Origin: Labyrinthula sp. Ha
Lineage: Eukaryota; Sar; Bigyra; Labyrinthulida; Labyrinthulaceae
Assembly: GCA_015227615.1 (NCBI GenBank)
Contig: JAALGZ010000023.1
Coordinates: 248,001 to 312,000, forward strand
Direction: 5' to 3'
Length of the DNA stretch: 64,000 nt
Position 1 is the first letter of the stretch. Each line of letters begins with the position of its first letter. A program made the position numbers and the translations under genes. This document shows positions 21,056 through 33,115 of this stretch, piece by piece. Under the pieces are notes generated by a model that was not told the DNA's origin, made no database searches, and was given only the letters and a program-made list of their open reading frames with translations.

Positions 21056-21619
21056 TTATAAGCTCGATGCTCCATCTAAACCGATAGTACACCAACCCTC
21101 ACGATAATTCCATCTTCTCCCAAACAATTCTAAATATCTAGCGCCAGGATTTAGTCTTTCAAGCAGTTGATAAACCTCATCTGGCTTCCTACTTTGTTGA
21201 CGAACTTTACTCATTATTACATCTCCACTTCTTGATTTAGATAAAAAGGATTTTCCCTTGACTGACAACAGCAATATCTCTTTATTATGCCGCAAGAACT
21301 GTCCGTGTGAGTGCCAAAGTTTTCCGCTACTGGTCTTTGTTACCCATACCACTACTTCAACTAAACGACATCCCCAAATTTTCAAAATATCGATTCCCTC
21401 CTGCAACTTCGAATTTGTCACCCACAAAGCTACAACTCCAACAGGACAGAGCTCATTAACGGGGATCTGCTTCACTTGGTCTACTTTAATCGTTGGATAA
21501 GTTATTGACAACCCCCTTGTTGGATTTGACGACACTCCATCATCCCAAGCAGGATCAAGTAAAACAACATCATATTTACCTACTACCTCTAAATCCAACT
21601 TCAACACATCTGAAACCAT
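21056..21619 (-). CDS. MT-A70-type N6-adenine methyltransferase carried by the retrotransposon
   Basis: 187 residues in one intact frame with an ATG start, lying inside the LTR boundaries. The MT-A70 family (METTL3/IME4, METTL14, METTL4) transfers methyl from S-adenosylmethionine to N6 of adenine in RNA or DNA. The family signature is clear: a YDVVLLDPAW strand with a D-P-x-W motif at residues 22-25, an LWVTN strand, IWGCRLVEVVVWVTK, a NKE motif after an FLRH segment, then KPDEVYQLLERLNPGARYLE, LFGRR and a GW...G close. Spacing and wording resemble METTL3-type catalytic domains most. It is short because it is only the catalytic core; the usual N-terminal regions are absent. It is transcribed in the same sense as gag-pol and would sit at the 3' end of the genomic RNA, 9 bp from the LTR. 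It may methylate the element's own DNA or RNA, or its target chromatin; that is inference. Family assignment is strong, activity untested. Confidence 0.9.
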   Translation of the reverse strand: MVSDVLKLDLEVVGKYDVVLLDPAWDDGVSSNPTRGLSITYPTIKVDQVKQIPVNELCPVGVVALWVTNSKLQEGIDILKIWGCRLVEVVVWVTKTSSGKLWHSHGQFLRHNKEILLLSVKGKSFLSKSRSGDVIMSKVRQQSRKPDEVYQLLERLNPGARYLELFGRRWNYREGWCTIGLDGASSL

Positions 21620-21643
21620 ATATCTACTCCTTCTGGGTTGCTT

Positions 21644-21940
21644 TCAAAAAGTAAAACATTGTTCCACTACCTTTTCCAAATCATCCAACTTATACAAATT
21701 ATCCCTTATTTCACCTACTCGAACTCCATCAAAGCAATTATTATTATCCTTCAAATATTCCGAAAACGATTTTCTATACATTCTTCTTTCTTCCTTTTTA
21801 CTCAATTCATTCTTATACAAATCCTCCCACTCTTTCAAACATTTATCTCTCAAATCATTCTCAAGAGCATTTATTTCAAAATCAACTATATTACTTCTCC
21901 CCATCAATACATCTACAGGTCTCAGTTTATATTTTTTCAA
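21644..21940 (-). other. Charged segment between the protease-like motif and the methyltransferase
   Basis: An open minus-strand region of the Ty3/gypsy element, rich in Lys, Asp, Glu and Asn (KLRPVDVLMGRSNIVDFE near its start, LDDLEKVVEQCFTF at its end). No domain is recognised. It might be the tail of the protease-like domain or a leader for the methyltransferase. Confidence 0.5.
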
Positions 21941-22215
21941 AACTTTCTCTCATATTATTATTTTATCCATTGATCTCTTTAGCACATATAAACACACCTT
22001 TCCCAAGTTCATTTTTATTCTAGGATGTATCAATTTAATCTCCTTCCAAACATACCCTATTATCTCTAATCTTTTCCCACTTACACCATATACATTACTT
22101 AACTTTACCAACTCTTCCCCCTCAACTTGCAATTCAGATGAAGATATCATATTTATTCCTATGCAAATAATTCCCGCTCCACTGTCAAGCAACACCTTAT
22201 ACCACTTATTCCCAA
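21930..22215 (-). other. Retropepsin-like domain of the Ty3/gypsy element
   Basis: The hallmark VLLDSGAG, followed by an I-C-I-G stretch and a later hydrophobic DKIII region, matches a retroviral-type aspartic protease. In standard Ty3/gypsy elements the protease lies between gag and reverse transcriptase; here it follows the integrase, which is unusual. I see no other DSG/DTG protease motif in the gag-RT interval. Confidence 0.65.
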
Positions 22216-22594
22216 TTTTTGATTTAAAACTATCTTTTGGCCAAGTTACTTCTGCTGCATTATCTTCAATATGATTCACCGATTCTCTAAACTCCTTCTC
22301 TATCTTGAAGTCCTTTATAAAGTTTATCATCTTTTTTATATCCTGAAGTTTAAGACGTGGATTGTTTACATCTGCTACATTTAAAACTGGAATTTCAATA
22401 GAATTTCTATCACCTTGCACCTCAAACTTTTTCTTATAAAATTCCCTTTCCTTACTCAATTCAGATGTTGATCTCTCCTTCCCAGTTCGCACAATAACTC
22501 CACTACGTCTATAAACATTCTTCAAACTATCATTATATTCTTTGATCTTATCAAACTTTACTTTCAACATTCTATATACCCCGATCGACTGACT

Positions 22595-22745
22595 ACCCAA
22601 TGATGCTTGCAATAGAGTCGCCATTTGAGACTTCGTTTTCCCAGGAAGGCAACCTAGTGAACAAATTTCTTTCCAATTTCCTATTCCAAATTTCAAACTC
22701 AATTTTTCAAATACTATCTTCTCTGCCAACGACCAACCTTTAGAT
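22595..22745 (-). other. SANT/Myb-like domain of the Ty3/gypsy element
   Basis: The segment GWSLAEKIVFEKLSLKFG, then GNWKEI and PGKTKSQM, has the Trp/helix spacing of SANT/Myb DNA- or histone-binding domains. It lies between the chromodomain and the protease-like motif. A role in chromatin or target-site recognition is inferred. Confidence 0.65.
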
Positions 22746-22929
22746 CTACTTAAACCTTCTGGCACCCCCTCTGACATCGATCTTATTCTACTTGGATATT
22801 TAATTATTTTTATCCTCTCTTTCAACCAGATATTTTTAGGTACAGTGCTTACACTTTCTGCAATCATATTTACCTCTTTGCTACCCTTATTTCTTTCCCA
22901 TTCTCTGATCAATTTATGAGCATTTTCAA

Positions 22930-24395
22930 AATCTATGGTATCGTCTTTATTTTTCCTTACAAACTCTTTTACTAATTGGGGTACATCCTCGTAAAGTCTA
23001 CGCATGCATTGCCAATTTGAATCACTTTTTTGGAAATTCTTGCCACCAAATCAACACCTCAAATCCATCTATTGTATTTCTCAAATCTAATAACTTTTTT
23101 ACATAATAAGGTCCCTGGTTATAATAAAAACTATGTTTTATCTCTGAGGTTATCTTAAAGTCTTCAGATTTTGACTGATATAGAACCATCCGTTGTGAAT
23201 GTACTACTTGCTCCTTACCCCCAATAGACTTTACTTTATAACAATGTTCACCTTCAACTGCTACTACTATATATGGTTCAATCCATCTCAAACTTATTTT
23301 ATCATTTAACCATGGTGTACCTACTCTAGATATCAATACAAAATCTCCAGCCGCAAAATTTACACTTGACGATCTGAATTTAGCATTGATATATTTTCTC
23401 GACCTGTCTCTGCTTTCTTTAATAATAGGCTCTACTATATTTCTCCTATTCAAAATTGTTTGCATCAACTTTTCTACGGCTGACTTAAACTTCCTAGGAT
23501 CCTTACATTCTCTAAGTTTTCCTTGAGTCACTATTGGCAGGATGTTTATCTCATCAGTTTCTACTATTTTATTCAACCCTCTTGCAGTAGATAAATATGT
23601 GGTCAACTCATTTGGAGAATACCCATGACGTGAACGGCTGTTATTTATAACATCCATCACTTGGGGTAATAACTCACTCCATTTTTCTTTCTCAATCATG
23701 TAACAACTACACAGCTGGCGAAGAACTCGGAGAACGAACCTATTCATCACTTCGATTGATCCGTTACTCCAAGGGCTGTATACTATTGAAAATTTATGCT
23801 CAGCTGGAAACCGTGACTCAAAGGTTTTTAACACTTCGTTGTTAAAATGAGAACCATTGTCCGATACCAAAGTGAATGTGGGTGGCAATCCTATTAATCC
23901 CCTCCACATTACCAATGCCCTTACAACTACTGCTGCACATGGACTGGGATCTTCTATTAACAACACTTTCCTTGACACATCTTCCAATATAACCAAGATG
24001 TATGATTCTTTTACTTTCAAAAAATCTAGATGTAGCACCACCTCTCCTTTAATAGGGTGATATATTTCCCCCAATAGTCTACGAATCATTTTTATATCTT
24101 TATCACAATGCAAACACCATTTCTTCAAATTTTGTGCTAAAATTTTTTGTTTATTTCTAGGTATATTGACGAAAAAGAAGGGTTCTAAAATACACATAAC
24201 TTCATCCACACTGCCATGCCATGAAGCATTATGAGCCGTAACAATGAAGCGTTCAATAAGCTCTCCAGGTATAATTATTTTTCCTTGCTTATTGATCCAG
24301 GCTCCTGACTCGTTTTGGGATGCATCTAAATCCTTCAGATTTAATTCACAAGCTCCTTGGACCTTTACTATTTCTGGAATGGTAAGAATCTTCAT
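22930..24395 (-). other. Integrase with C-terminal chromodomain (Ty3/gypsy element)
   Basis: The zinc-binding HHCC module is seen as AHNASWHG and KWCLHC. The catalytic core has D in HLDFL, D in VSDNGSHF and E in NGSIEVMNR. A GPY/F-like module (RWIEPYIVV) follows. A chromodomain-like stretch then appears (YYVKKLLDLRN, FEVLIWWQEFP, and further on the helix EDVPQLVKEF), which places the element with the chromoviruses. Chromodomains of such elements can direct integration to particular chromatin. Confidence 0.85.
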
Positions 24396-24398
24396 TTC

Positions 24399-26450
24399 CT
24401 ACTTTCTTTTAGGGAAATGAACAGCAACTCTATTTTCCACGAACTTTACTACCTCTGGATCAAACCTCCAACTAGTGCTCTTATTCACTTCTACTTCCAA
24501 CACCTCTTCACCTTCAGGCCCATCAATCATGTTAGCAATCTCCATCTTTTCAACGTCAACATCTCCACTATTCGCAAAAAATGTTATTCCTTTCCATCGA
24601 ATTCTCCAACCCATATCCCCATTGCTGTCTACGAGTTTTGTCTTCAAGTTCAAAGTATCCTCCGACTCCACATATCCCCACCTCGTCAACAGATCCGCCA
24701 GAACATTAGTTTCTCCTGGAAGATGATGAAGCACCGTGACGAGTTCTTGGATGGTGAGTATCCATCTTTGAACCCGCCCAAACGCAGCAGCTTTCATGTC
24801 CTTTTTTGGTGTCATCAGGTATATCAAATTTTTGTGATCTGTATAGAGTTCAATGGGTGTTTGATGGCCATACAAGATGAATCTATACCTTTTCATTAAC
24901 TCAATGATAGGATAGATTTCCTTGTCAGTCATGCTCCAATGAATACTACTTCCTACAAACTCTCCACTTCCAAAATAAATAGGTAATCACCCGTCGCTGT
25001 CCCACAGTCCAAGTACTCCTGACCAGAACTGGAAACTTGCATCCGTGAATATAGCCACCCTCTTATCAAGCTGGTACAACTTTAAACTATTGGCCGCACT
25101 AGAAGAGATGGACTTCAAAAATTTGCGAACATCATCCTGATCCTCCTCACTCCAACACTCTTCCACCGATGCAGCTCTTCGTTGATGCTTATTTAGCTTC
25201 TTTTTATATTTTATTTTTAGATCCCGTTCAAGCTCCTTCATTCTCTTACTAAGGTAGTGACGTTTCCTTGCTAAATCTGGTACGCTGGAAGCTAGCCATG
25301 TGCTCACATAGACCAAATCTTCCAACTGATCCATCTTCCTCACCTCCCCTATATGTTCCAACTTCAAAAAATATTTCTCATCATATCTCCATCTCCCGTT
25401 CTCCAAGATTCTCCCACACCATCCCACTCTACTTTTAATCAAGTCGCATTTATCCAGGTTCAGACGAAAATTCACCTTGATACAGTGGTTTAAAAACTGG
25501 GAAAGAATATCCTTGTATTCTTTCCAGGATGAAGCATAGATCAGTGAGTCATCGATCCACTGCAGGACCCCGTTACCGAACAAGCTATCCCTATTCAGAC
25601 CTCCCAGGACTTGGTTGATCAACCTCTCCTGATATATCTGGGGGGTATTTATATAACCCTGGGGAGCCATCAACATTGTATAACAGCCCCACGGAGTCAC
25701 CATCCCCAAATACTTCTGGGCTCCATCCTCCACTCTCAAATAATCAAATCCACTCAATCCATCAAAACTCCCGAAATATTTCTCAGTGCCCTTGAACCAA
25801 GCTAACTGGGTCTCGAGGTCTGGCAATCCTGCTCCAGTGGGTTTAACTGATCTGTTACACCTGCGGAGGTCGACTACCATTATATATTCATCCCTTTTTC
25901 CTAGTTTCGGCACCATAATTACAGGCGAAGAAAAGAAAGGATTTGGCTCCCTCCTAATCATCCCCATGTCTTCTAATTCTCTTAATTTTTTCTTTAGGGC
26001 CTCCATGCTGACTTTGGACATTGGGTAAGGTTTGCTTACATACTCCGCGACCCCTTCACGTAGCTCAATTTTCATAGGAGTAAGATTATTGAAGTCGCAC
26101 TTAGAGATTTTTGACCCAAAAGCTTCAAGATGATTTAATAAAATGGATTCCAGCTCTTGTGCTTGATCAGAGGTTATGGTTCCTTCTTTCACTCCTACTA
26201 AAACTTTTTCTCTAACTTTATTCCTTAGGTATGCCTGCACTTTATTATCAGTTACATGTGGCTTCCCTACATCTCCTCCAACTTCAAATTCATCCTCAAC
26301 TAAAACCTCCCCTAAATCCACTGGATCCAGAGATCCTACCATAAAATCCTCTGATTCATCCCCATGACTTTCTTCAAGATCCAATACTTCGACTGCTCCT
26401 ACAAATACCGACTCCTCATCCTCCGAATTGCTTTCTTCTGCCTCCAACTT
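24399..26450 (-). other. Reverse transcriptase and RNase H (Ty3/gypsy element)
   Basis: The RT region shows MVVDLRRCNRSVKP, FDGLSGFDYLRVEDG, MLMAPQGYINTPQIYQ and the catalytic box QWIDDSLIYA. RNase H follows (YGHQTPIELYTDHKNLIYL and LHHLPGETNVLADLLTR). An acidic Glu/Asp-rich leader precedes the RT. These are Ty3/gypsy-type motifs. Confidence 0.92.
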
Positions 26451-26529
26451 CTCACTACTCCTTGCTTCTTCTTCAATTTCATTTACCGTCTTCTACTTCT
26501 TAGCATCTCGCTGTTTAACCAACTTACAA

Positions 26530-27861
26530 TCGTCAAATCAATGGTTACTGGTGTAGCAGAAGAGGCACATGTTATGATCCATGCCGTACTGCTTCCTTTT
26601 TTCCTTAGACCAAGTCTTTGGTAGGAAGTGTTTTACAGATCCATCCTCTAGTGTCGTCCTTCTTACCCCTTCTGAGGGGTTTGACTCCCCTCGAGGGTTT
26701 CTTGGACGCTGCTTTGGAGCTAGATCAGACTTCACACTTATTTTATTCTTATTCTTTAGGGGTTCATTAGTCAAAGCTTCAAAGCTGGACTCTGAAGATC
26801 CCATTCCGATATGATCATGGCCGCCTTGTTCAAACCTCTTCTCAATTTTCCCACTGTCTTCCACTTCTTTATCGATTGAGTCTCTTTTGCACTTCCTGAC
26901 CCGAACTCTAAAGGCAATTTTTTGATCACCTTCAAACAGAACTCCCTCTCCATCGACTTGGTCTCCCACTTAATCCCTCTTACCATATCTGTAACTTGTT
27001 TTAAAAAGTGAGTCATGGACTTCATAGGCGTGCCCTCATTAGACCACATCAAGTTCTCTACCTTTCTCATTAGTATTTTTTCTTTTCCTTTATTTTGTAG
27101 CCGATTGATGTTATTGAGGTACTTCATTACAGACCTCCTTCTCATCACACTTACTCCCTCATCTTGCAACATCACCTGCACCTGATTGCTCAAACTTAAA
27201 GAAATATCAGCATTAGGCAGCTTCAACCTCCCTCTGACCACATTGGTCTCATGCACCTGAAATTCTTCCAAAAACGATGCCACTTTACTAGGCTCCAGGG
27301 ATCGCAATATTGGCTTTCCCTTGTACTTCTCCTCTCTCGCCCTCTTTCTCTCACTCTCTCTCAAGCCTCTGTTATCTCCAACATCATCCTCTGACTCAGC
27401 CGAACTCAAAGAAGAGGCCGAAAGATCACTACTCTCAGAATTTGAGTCCTCTACCTCCAACACATTTCTCCTCTTATCTTTGACCTTGAACAAATCCTTC
27501 CTAACTTTTTTATTGCTTCCTGTTGATATATTTGCTTTTACTTGCTGAAGTAAAGTGCTCATTTGAAGTTGCAGAGTTTCATAATTTTGCTGAAGCTGCT
27601 CCCAACTTTCGCGGGTTACTACTACATGATCCGGGGTTGTAATATTTTCTCCTGGATCAGAAACGCTCCTGTACACTTCACTGGTGTCTCGTATATCTCC
27701 TTGACTGCTATTTTACTCAACCGCAACCTGATTCAACTCCTGAGGAGTTTCCGTATCCCGGGTGATTATGTTCCTGGAACTGATTTCTGCAATCACCCTT
27801 CCTCCTAACTTTCCACCACTCTCCGATCTTAAAACCGGAGGCTCACTTCTATTCTTATTCA
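26530..27861 (-). other. Gag region of the Ty3/gypsy element
   Basis: A coiled-coil-like Gln-rich start, an acidic Ser-rich stretch (SNSESSDLSASSLSSAESED) and a basic capsid-like middle are followed by a CCHC-type zinc knuckle beginning CLFCYTSNH near 26.55 kb. Gag assembles the virus-like particle and the knuckle binds the element's RNA. Confidence 0.75.
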
Positions 27862-27917
27862 TTTTTTTTCATAACTATTATAATTCGTACTATTTATACG
27901 AATATTGGATCCAATAT

Positions 27918-28353
27918 TGAGTACGTCTAGTTCTCAATTTACACTTCTAATTTTTATTTCTTCCTTTTCTCCTTGGTTTCTTAAAAATATTGTAAAACTT
28001 CTTATCTATACTTCTTAAGGCTTAAAAAACTTACTAAAAATTATATTCAGCAAACTACAGTCCGTGTTCGATCATAGCTAAAACTGTATTTCACCAAACT
28101 ACGTCATCAGATTTTTCTCTTCCGTTAACTTCCAATATGACATTACCACCGATTTTTTATTTCTAATAACGTCCATTTCCTTTAAATCTAAACAAACTTA
28201 CATTTTCCCACAAGAGCTCCGCTTGGCTCTCAACAAAGGTTCGGATATACCTCACCCACTTAACTAACATCTATATTTATATTTCAATCACTAGAGGTCA
28301 GAACATCAGCTCTTTCTCATACATTTACAAACCAAAACTAACTTATTTCAACA
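27918..28353 (-). repeat. 5' LTR of the Ty3/gypsy element
   Basis: 436 bp, partner of 20611-21046. The 7-bp repeat ATACTAT follows immediately outside. The promoter for the element's minus-strand transcript is expected here. Confidence 0.97.
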
Positions 28354-31300
28354 ATACTATTATATCACAGTATGACATTACTGTAAATACCGCCTAACAA
28401 TTAAGCTATCAATCAAAGACACAAATGTACAAATTATTCATTGACTCGTATTTCAACAAATACTTTGAGTTAGAAGACATTATTTATATAAATTTAAAGC
28501 TCTAAACTTGAATCTTAAGCATTTGCACTTTTCTAACTACTTACTTAAACTGTTACTTAGTATACGTCTTTTTTCTCTCACTTGGTTGCGATGTAAACGA
28601 CGACGCCACAGGAGAAAGTGCGCGGAGAATCAAGTTCTCAGGATGAAGAAGCTTTTATTTTAGAGGAAATTACCCTCAAATCAAAACCAATTTTAATTAA
28701 AGGGAATGAAGTTGATCTTGATAGCTACAAGTTAGCCAGAAAACTACTTGAGAACCTCACCAAATCAACTGGAAAACACAGCTTTTCCGGCCTAAAACGA
28801 GCTGTAGAACTCTACCTTTTGGCACTATTACTAACAGTAGAAGGGAGACCTTTAAGAAATTACTTTAAAGGTTTCAAAGATCCATGATTGACGACATCAT
28901 TGAATCTTACGATCCCACCTCTCCTGGTTCTAGCACAAGAATCTACGAACTGGATGAAGATTTGGACGACAACCTGAGCGACGACCTAATTTCAATCTGG
29001 CAAAAAGACATTGAATTTTTGTCTACAGTTAGAACACCACATCGATTCAACAAGATCTTAAGAAGAATCGGTGCAAAGCATTTTCTACCTTCAGAAACAA
29101 GAAATCGTGTTGCTTTCCAGAATCTCTTACAACTAATATGGAAAGAAGAATCCCCGATCGCTGATTTCATCAAAACATTTGAGAAGTTACTACAGAAATG
29201 CAACGAAGTAGAACTTTTTCAAAACACAAAATATCAAATGATTCTGTTTCAAACGAAGATTCTACAACAAAGCTCGAGAAACAATACACTCTTTAATCTG
29301 GTGACCCATCCCGATCGAATCAAACCAGAATTACTAATGGACTACATGACTGAATTTCATCAAGAAATCCTACAAAAGAACCCCAGCGTTTTGATTCCGT
29401 TTGATGTTTCATTTCAATCAGTTGCAGCAACATCAACTAACTCAGCAGGCAAGAAAAGATCATCCAAGGTTTGTGGACATTGTGGTGAGACTAAGTCTCA
29501 CAGCAAGGAGCAATGTCCAGCCATTGGTTACAAGTGCAAACTCTGTTCCAAGATGAACCACTACGAAAAGATTTGCTCAACAAATCCAAAAAGTCCACTT
29601 TACAGACAAAGATCTTTTAGAAAATCAGCAGCAATTACTAGTACATCACAGCAGAGTAGCTTTGATCCTTTTTCCTTTGCAAGTTCACTCTCTACATCAC
29701 TTCATGAAAATTTTGCTGGACTCGACTCATGTAGCGATGTCTTCATTTTCAAAGACAAGAGATTTTTTAGGAAACTAAATCCTGACTCAACTACATTACA
29801 GCAAACAGTTGACTCTATACACAGCGCTGGTTCGGGAATTGCATGTTTTTCATTTAGAGAAGCACCTACAATGAAATTTTAGGTAAACGCATTGTACATC
29901 CCTGAAAGTGCTTTTAACATCCTGTGCAATTTTGATCTTGAAACTAGAAACATCACAGTTCAACATGGCCCTAATCCTTTCATCAACTTACCAAACGGAA
30001 AACGATTCAACGCTACATTGTTAGGTAAAAAGACTTTTGTCGAAATCCTACCACTTGGTTCGGCATCATTAGCTACTTCAGATCCTAGCATTTGGCATCG
30101 TTGACTGATGCATGTTGGATCCGACAAATTAAGAAAACTTAACTTGACAAAGAAAATTTACAAAACAGGTGGCTGTCAAACTTACATCCATTCCAAAGCT
30201 GTACAACGTCAAGTTAAAAACTTTGATCTTAACAAAAAGCATGTCCCAGTCAATGTTGGTGACACATTAGTCATGGATCTACTAATTCCTTCTAAAGCAA
30301 AAACCAAACAAATCAATGGAATCATTGCTGCAATGGTTCTAGTTGATGCAAAAAGCAGACTAGTTGAAACAACCCCAGTTAGATAAACTACCGTTAATTA
30401 CGTTACAAAAGCCTTTTTTAGATGAGTCTCAAACTTACAGATTTCACCAAAGCTTCTAGTCACTGATCGACAACCAGCCTTTACATCCTCAACATTTGTG
30501 AACAACCTCAGCACAAGAAATACTAAAATTAAATTCGTACCAAGGGAGAGACATGATATTTTTAATAGAATTGCAGAAAAAACCTTTGGTGTTCTAAAAA
30601 CAATGTCCACAGCTGGAATGATCAATGCCAAACTTGATGATTCCTTTTGGGGCTACGCAATGAACTACGCAGAATTTATCAAGAACAGATATCATCAATC
30701 GTCATTAAATGATGAGATTCCTTTTGAGAAGTATTACAAAAAAGAATCTAGAGTTAAAAATCTCAAGATCTTTGGTTCACTTTGAACTGCATTGAAAGCT
30801 AAAACCCATAGATAGAAATACCAAGAACAAGCAAATGCGCGTTTATTTTTTGAATTTCAACCTCATGCTAGTCATAACAAAGCAATCATTTGCCACTTAG
30901 AAACTGTCAAATTCATCCGTGTTAACTTAACAGACGTCTGGTTTCAAGAATTTAGCACGCATCAGGAATTCAGTAAGAATCAAAAGCTTTCCTTTGGAGA
31001 AGCCAAATTTTTGCTAAATTGCCAAAATTCTGAATCTGACGATGATGATGAAAATCTTAATCAAAATAGAGTCGATGCACATGTTGAAACGGCTCCAAGC
31101 CCTGAAAACAAAGAAAATCAAGAATTTCGAAATTTTCAAAAATCTCAAAATTTTGAACCTCAACATGAAAATTCATCTAATCTCAACGATGACGAAAATT
31201 ACACCGAAAACATACATAAGTCAGTCCAAAAGCCTTTTAATGAGCAAATTCGAGAAAATTTCATGGATCTAGAGCATGATGATCATTCTGGACATTCAGA

Positions 31301-33115
31301 TGTTGAAGTAGATACCAGTCAAAATGAGCAACAAAATGACCATGAAGAGACAGTTCCAACTCAGGAGAAGCAACTAACCAGAAAAACAGCTACAAACAAA
31401 CTCTGTTAGCAAAACCAAGAGCTAAAACCGTTACAACTAGATCTGGAATAAATGCCACAATGTTAGATCTCAGAAAAGCAACTGCTCTTACTATGAAGAC
31501 AACAGAGGATGGAACCTACAAAATTAAACCAAAAACAACTGGAGAAAAGAAAAGGTTAGAGCAAAAAATCATTGAATCAAAGTTGAAGAACCTTCCGAAC
31601 GTTTATAAAGACATTTTAGATCATCCTGAAGAAAAACTTTACTTAGAAGCAGTGCGAAAGGAAATAAACGCTCTTGAAACTAGAGGTGTCATGAAACTAG
31701 TTCCAAGGTCAACTCTTCCACAAGACGTGCTCATTGGGAAGTGTACCATGTTGGTAAAGAAGAAACGTAATGGAAAGCATAAAGCATGTTGCGTTTACAA
31801 TGCTCGAAAACAACGCTACAAAATTACTACACACCGAAGCTCACCAACACTCAATGCAGAAAGTCTAAGCGTGGCTCTCGCAATTGCTGCAAGCAGAGGT
31901 TTTGACTTTAACTCACTGGATGTCAGTACATCTTTTCTTTACGCAGATCTTCCACCAAACACGGAACTCTTTTGCGAAATTCCTGATGGTCATCCGCTAC
32001 AGCATGAAAACAAGACAATGGTGATGAGAATCTGCAAAGCGCTTTACGGATTAAAAGAAAGTCCTAAACTATGGCATGACAATGTAACAGCAAACTTACG
32101 CAATTTGGGTTTCCTTCAAGCAAAATTTGATGAATGTGTTTACTACAAACAAAACTTAATTTTACTCTTGTACGTGGATGATGTTTTGATGTTAGGAAAC
32201 AAAAACGAAATTTCAAAATTCATTAAATCATTTCAGAAGTTTTACACATGCACAGTTGGAAATCTTAATGAATCTGTGGATTTCTTAGGAGTTAACATTT
32301 CTAAAAACAGCAAAGGAGATTTTGAAATTGATCAAACTAAGTACATCAACGGATTACTGAAGAAGTTTAAACATTTAGTTGCAACACCTAAAGACACACC
32401 TCTTCCAACTACATTCAAACCACTAGTCGATCCTGAACACAAGTCAAACACGAAATTTCCTTACAGACAAATCTTAGGATCTCTCATCTACCTTAGACTA
32501 ACAAGGTTAGATTTACTTTTTGCGTTACACGCTCTTAGCAGGTACACCTAAAATGTAACCGAAGAGGTAATCAAAGCCATTAAGAACACCCTAGGTTACT
32601 TAAAACAGACAAGAAATCAAAAGAGAAGATTCTTCAATGGAACTGAAAATGTTCAAACTAAACTATTCGCATTCTGTGACGCAGAATGGGTTGCTAACAA
32701 ATTAAATCGAAAATCGGTTAGCGGAAACTTAATTTACTTAGGTCAACCTCTAGTCAGTGGGAAAAGAAAAGCACAAAGTGTTGGAGCAACCTCAGCTGCA
32801 AGTGCCGAGTTGACGGAGATTCAATCAACAGCTAAGCAATTACATGGAATTGTAGGACTTTTCGAGTAGTTACATTTGGAATTTGATTCTTCAACTGTAA
32901 TCCTCACTGATTTCAAAACATGCGTTAGTACATTAGAAAAGCCAGTCAGCGCAAAGCAAAACATTTAAGTGTTCAGATTCATTTCTTGAAGGATTTGATT
33001 AAAGAAAAGAAACTGAAAGTGGTTTACGTAAAAAGAAATTTCAACATTGGTGATTTACAAACTAAACAACTGACCAAAGCCGATTTCAAAAGGCTTTTGA
33101 AACAAGCAGTTTGAA
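28354..33115 (+). mobile_element. Ty1/copia LTR retrotransposon, broken
   Basis: Plus-strand copia element with all main parts in order: gag (about 28.6-29.6 kb) ending in two zinc knuckles (CGHCGETKSHSKEQC and CKLCSKMNHYEKIC), protease (LDSCSDVFIF, about 29.7 kb), the gag-pre-integrase motif WHR...LMHVGSDKLRKL (about 30.1 kb), integrase (30.2-30.8 kb), an Asn/Glu-rich spacer, reverse transcriptase (31.5-32.55 kb, with SLDVSTSFLYADL and YVDDVLML) and RNase H (about 32.6-33.1 kb, FAFCDAEWVANK). It is broken in roughly eight to ten places. I could not pair its LTRs by eye. The Ty3/gypsy element sits at or just before its 5' end and may have landed in its 5' LTR. Confidence 0.88.

Larger units (their letters stand above)
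20611..28353 (-). mobile_element. Young Ty3/gypsy chromovirus-type LTR retrotransposon carrying an MT-A70 methyltransferase
   Basis: A 7.74-kb minus-strand element bounded by two 436-bp LTRs (20611-21046 and 27918-28353) with TG...CA ends. They differ at only three positions (about 0.7%), so the insertion is recent. The 7-bp direct repeat ATACTAT sits immediately outside both ends. A TGG-starting primer-site-like stretch lies 3-4 bases inside the 5' LTR, and a purine-rich tract abuts the 3' LTR. Parts in sense order: gag with a CCHC knuckle, reverse transcriptase and RNase H, integrase with HHCC and DDE motifs, a chromodomain, a SANT/Myb-like domain, a retropepsin-like motif, a charged segment and an MT-A70 methyltransferase. 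It looks close to whole. The polyprotein is spread over several frames, with about six interruptions, some of which could be frame changes the family uses normally. Its right end lies against the remains of a plus-strand copia element. Confidence 0.93.
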
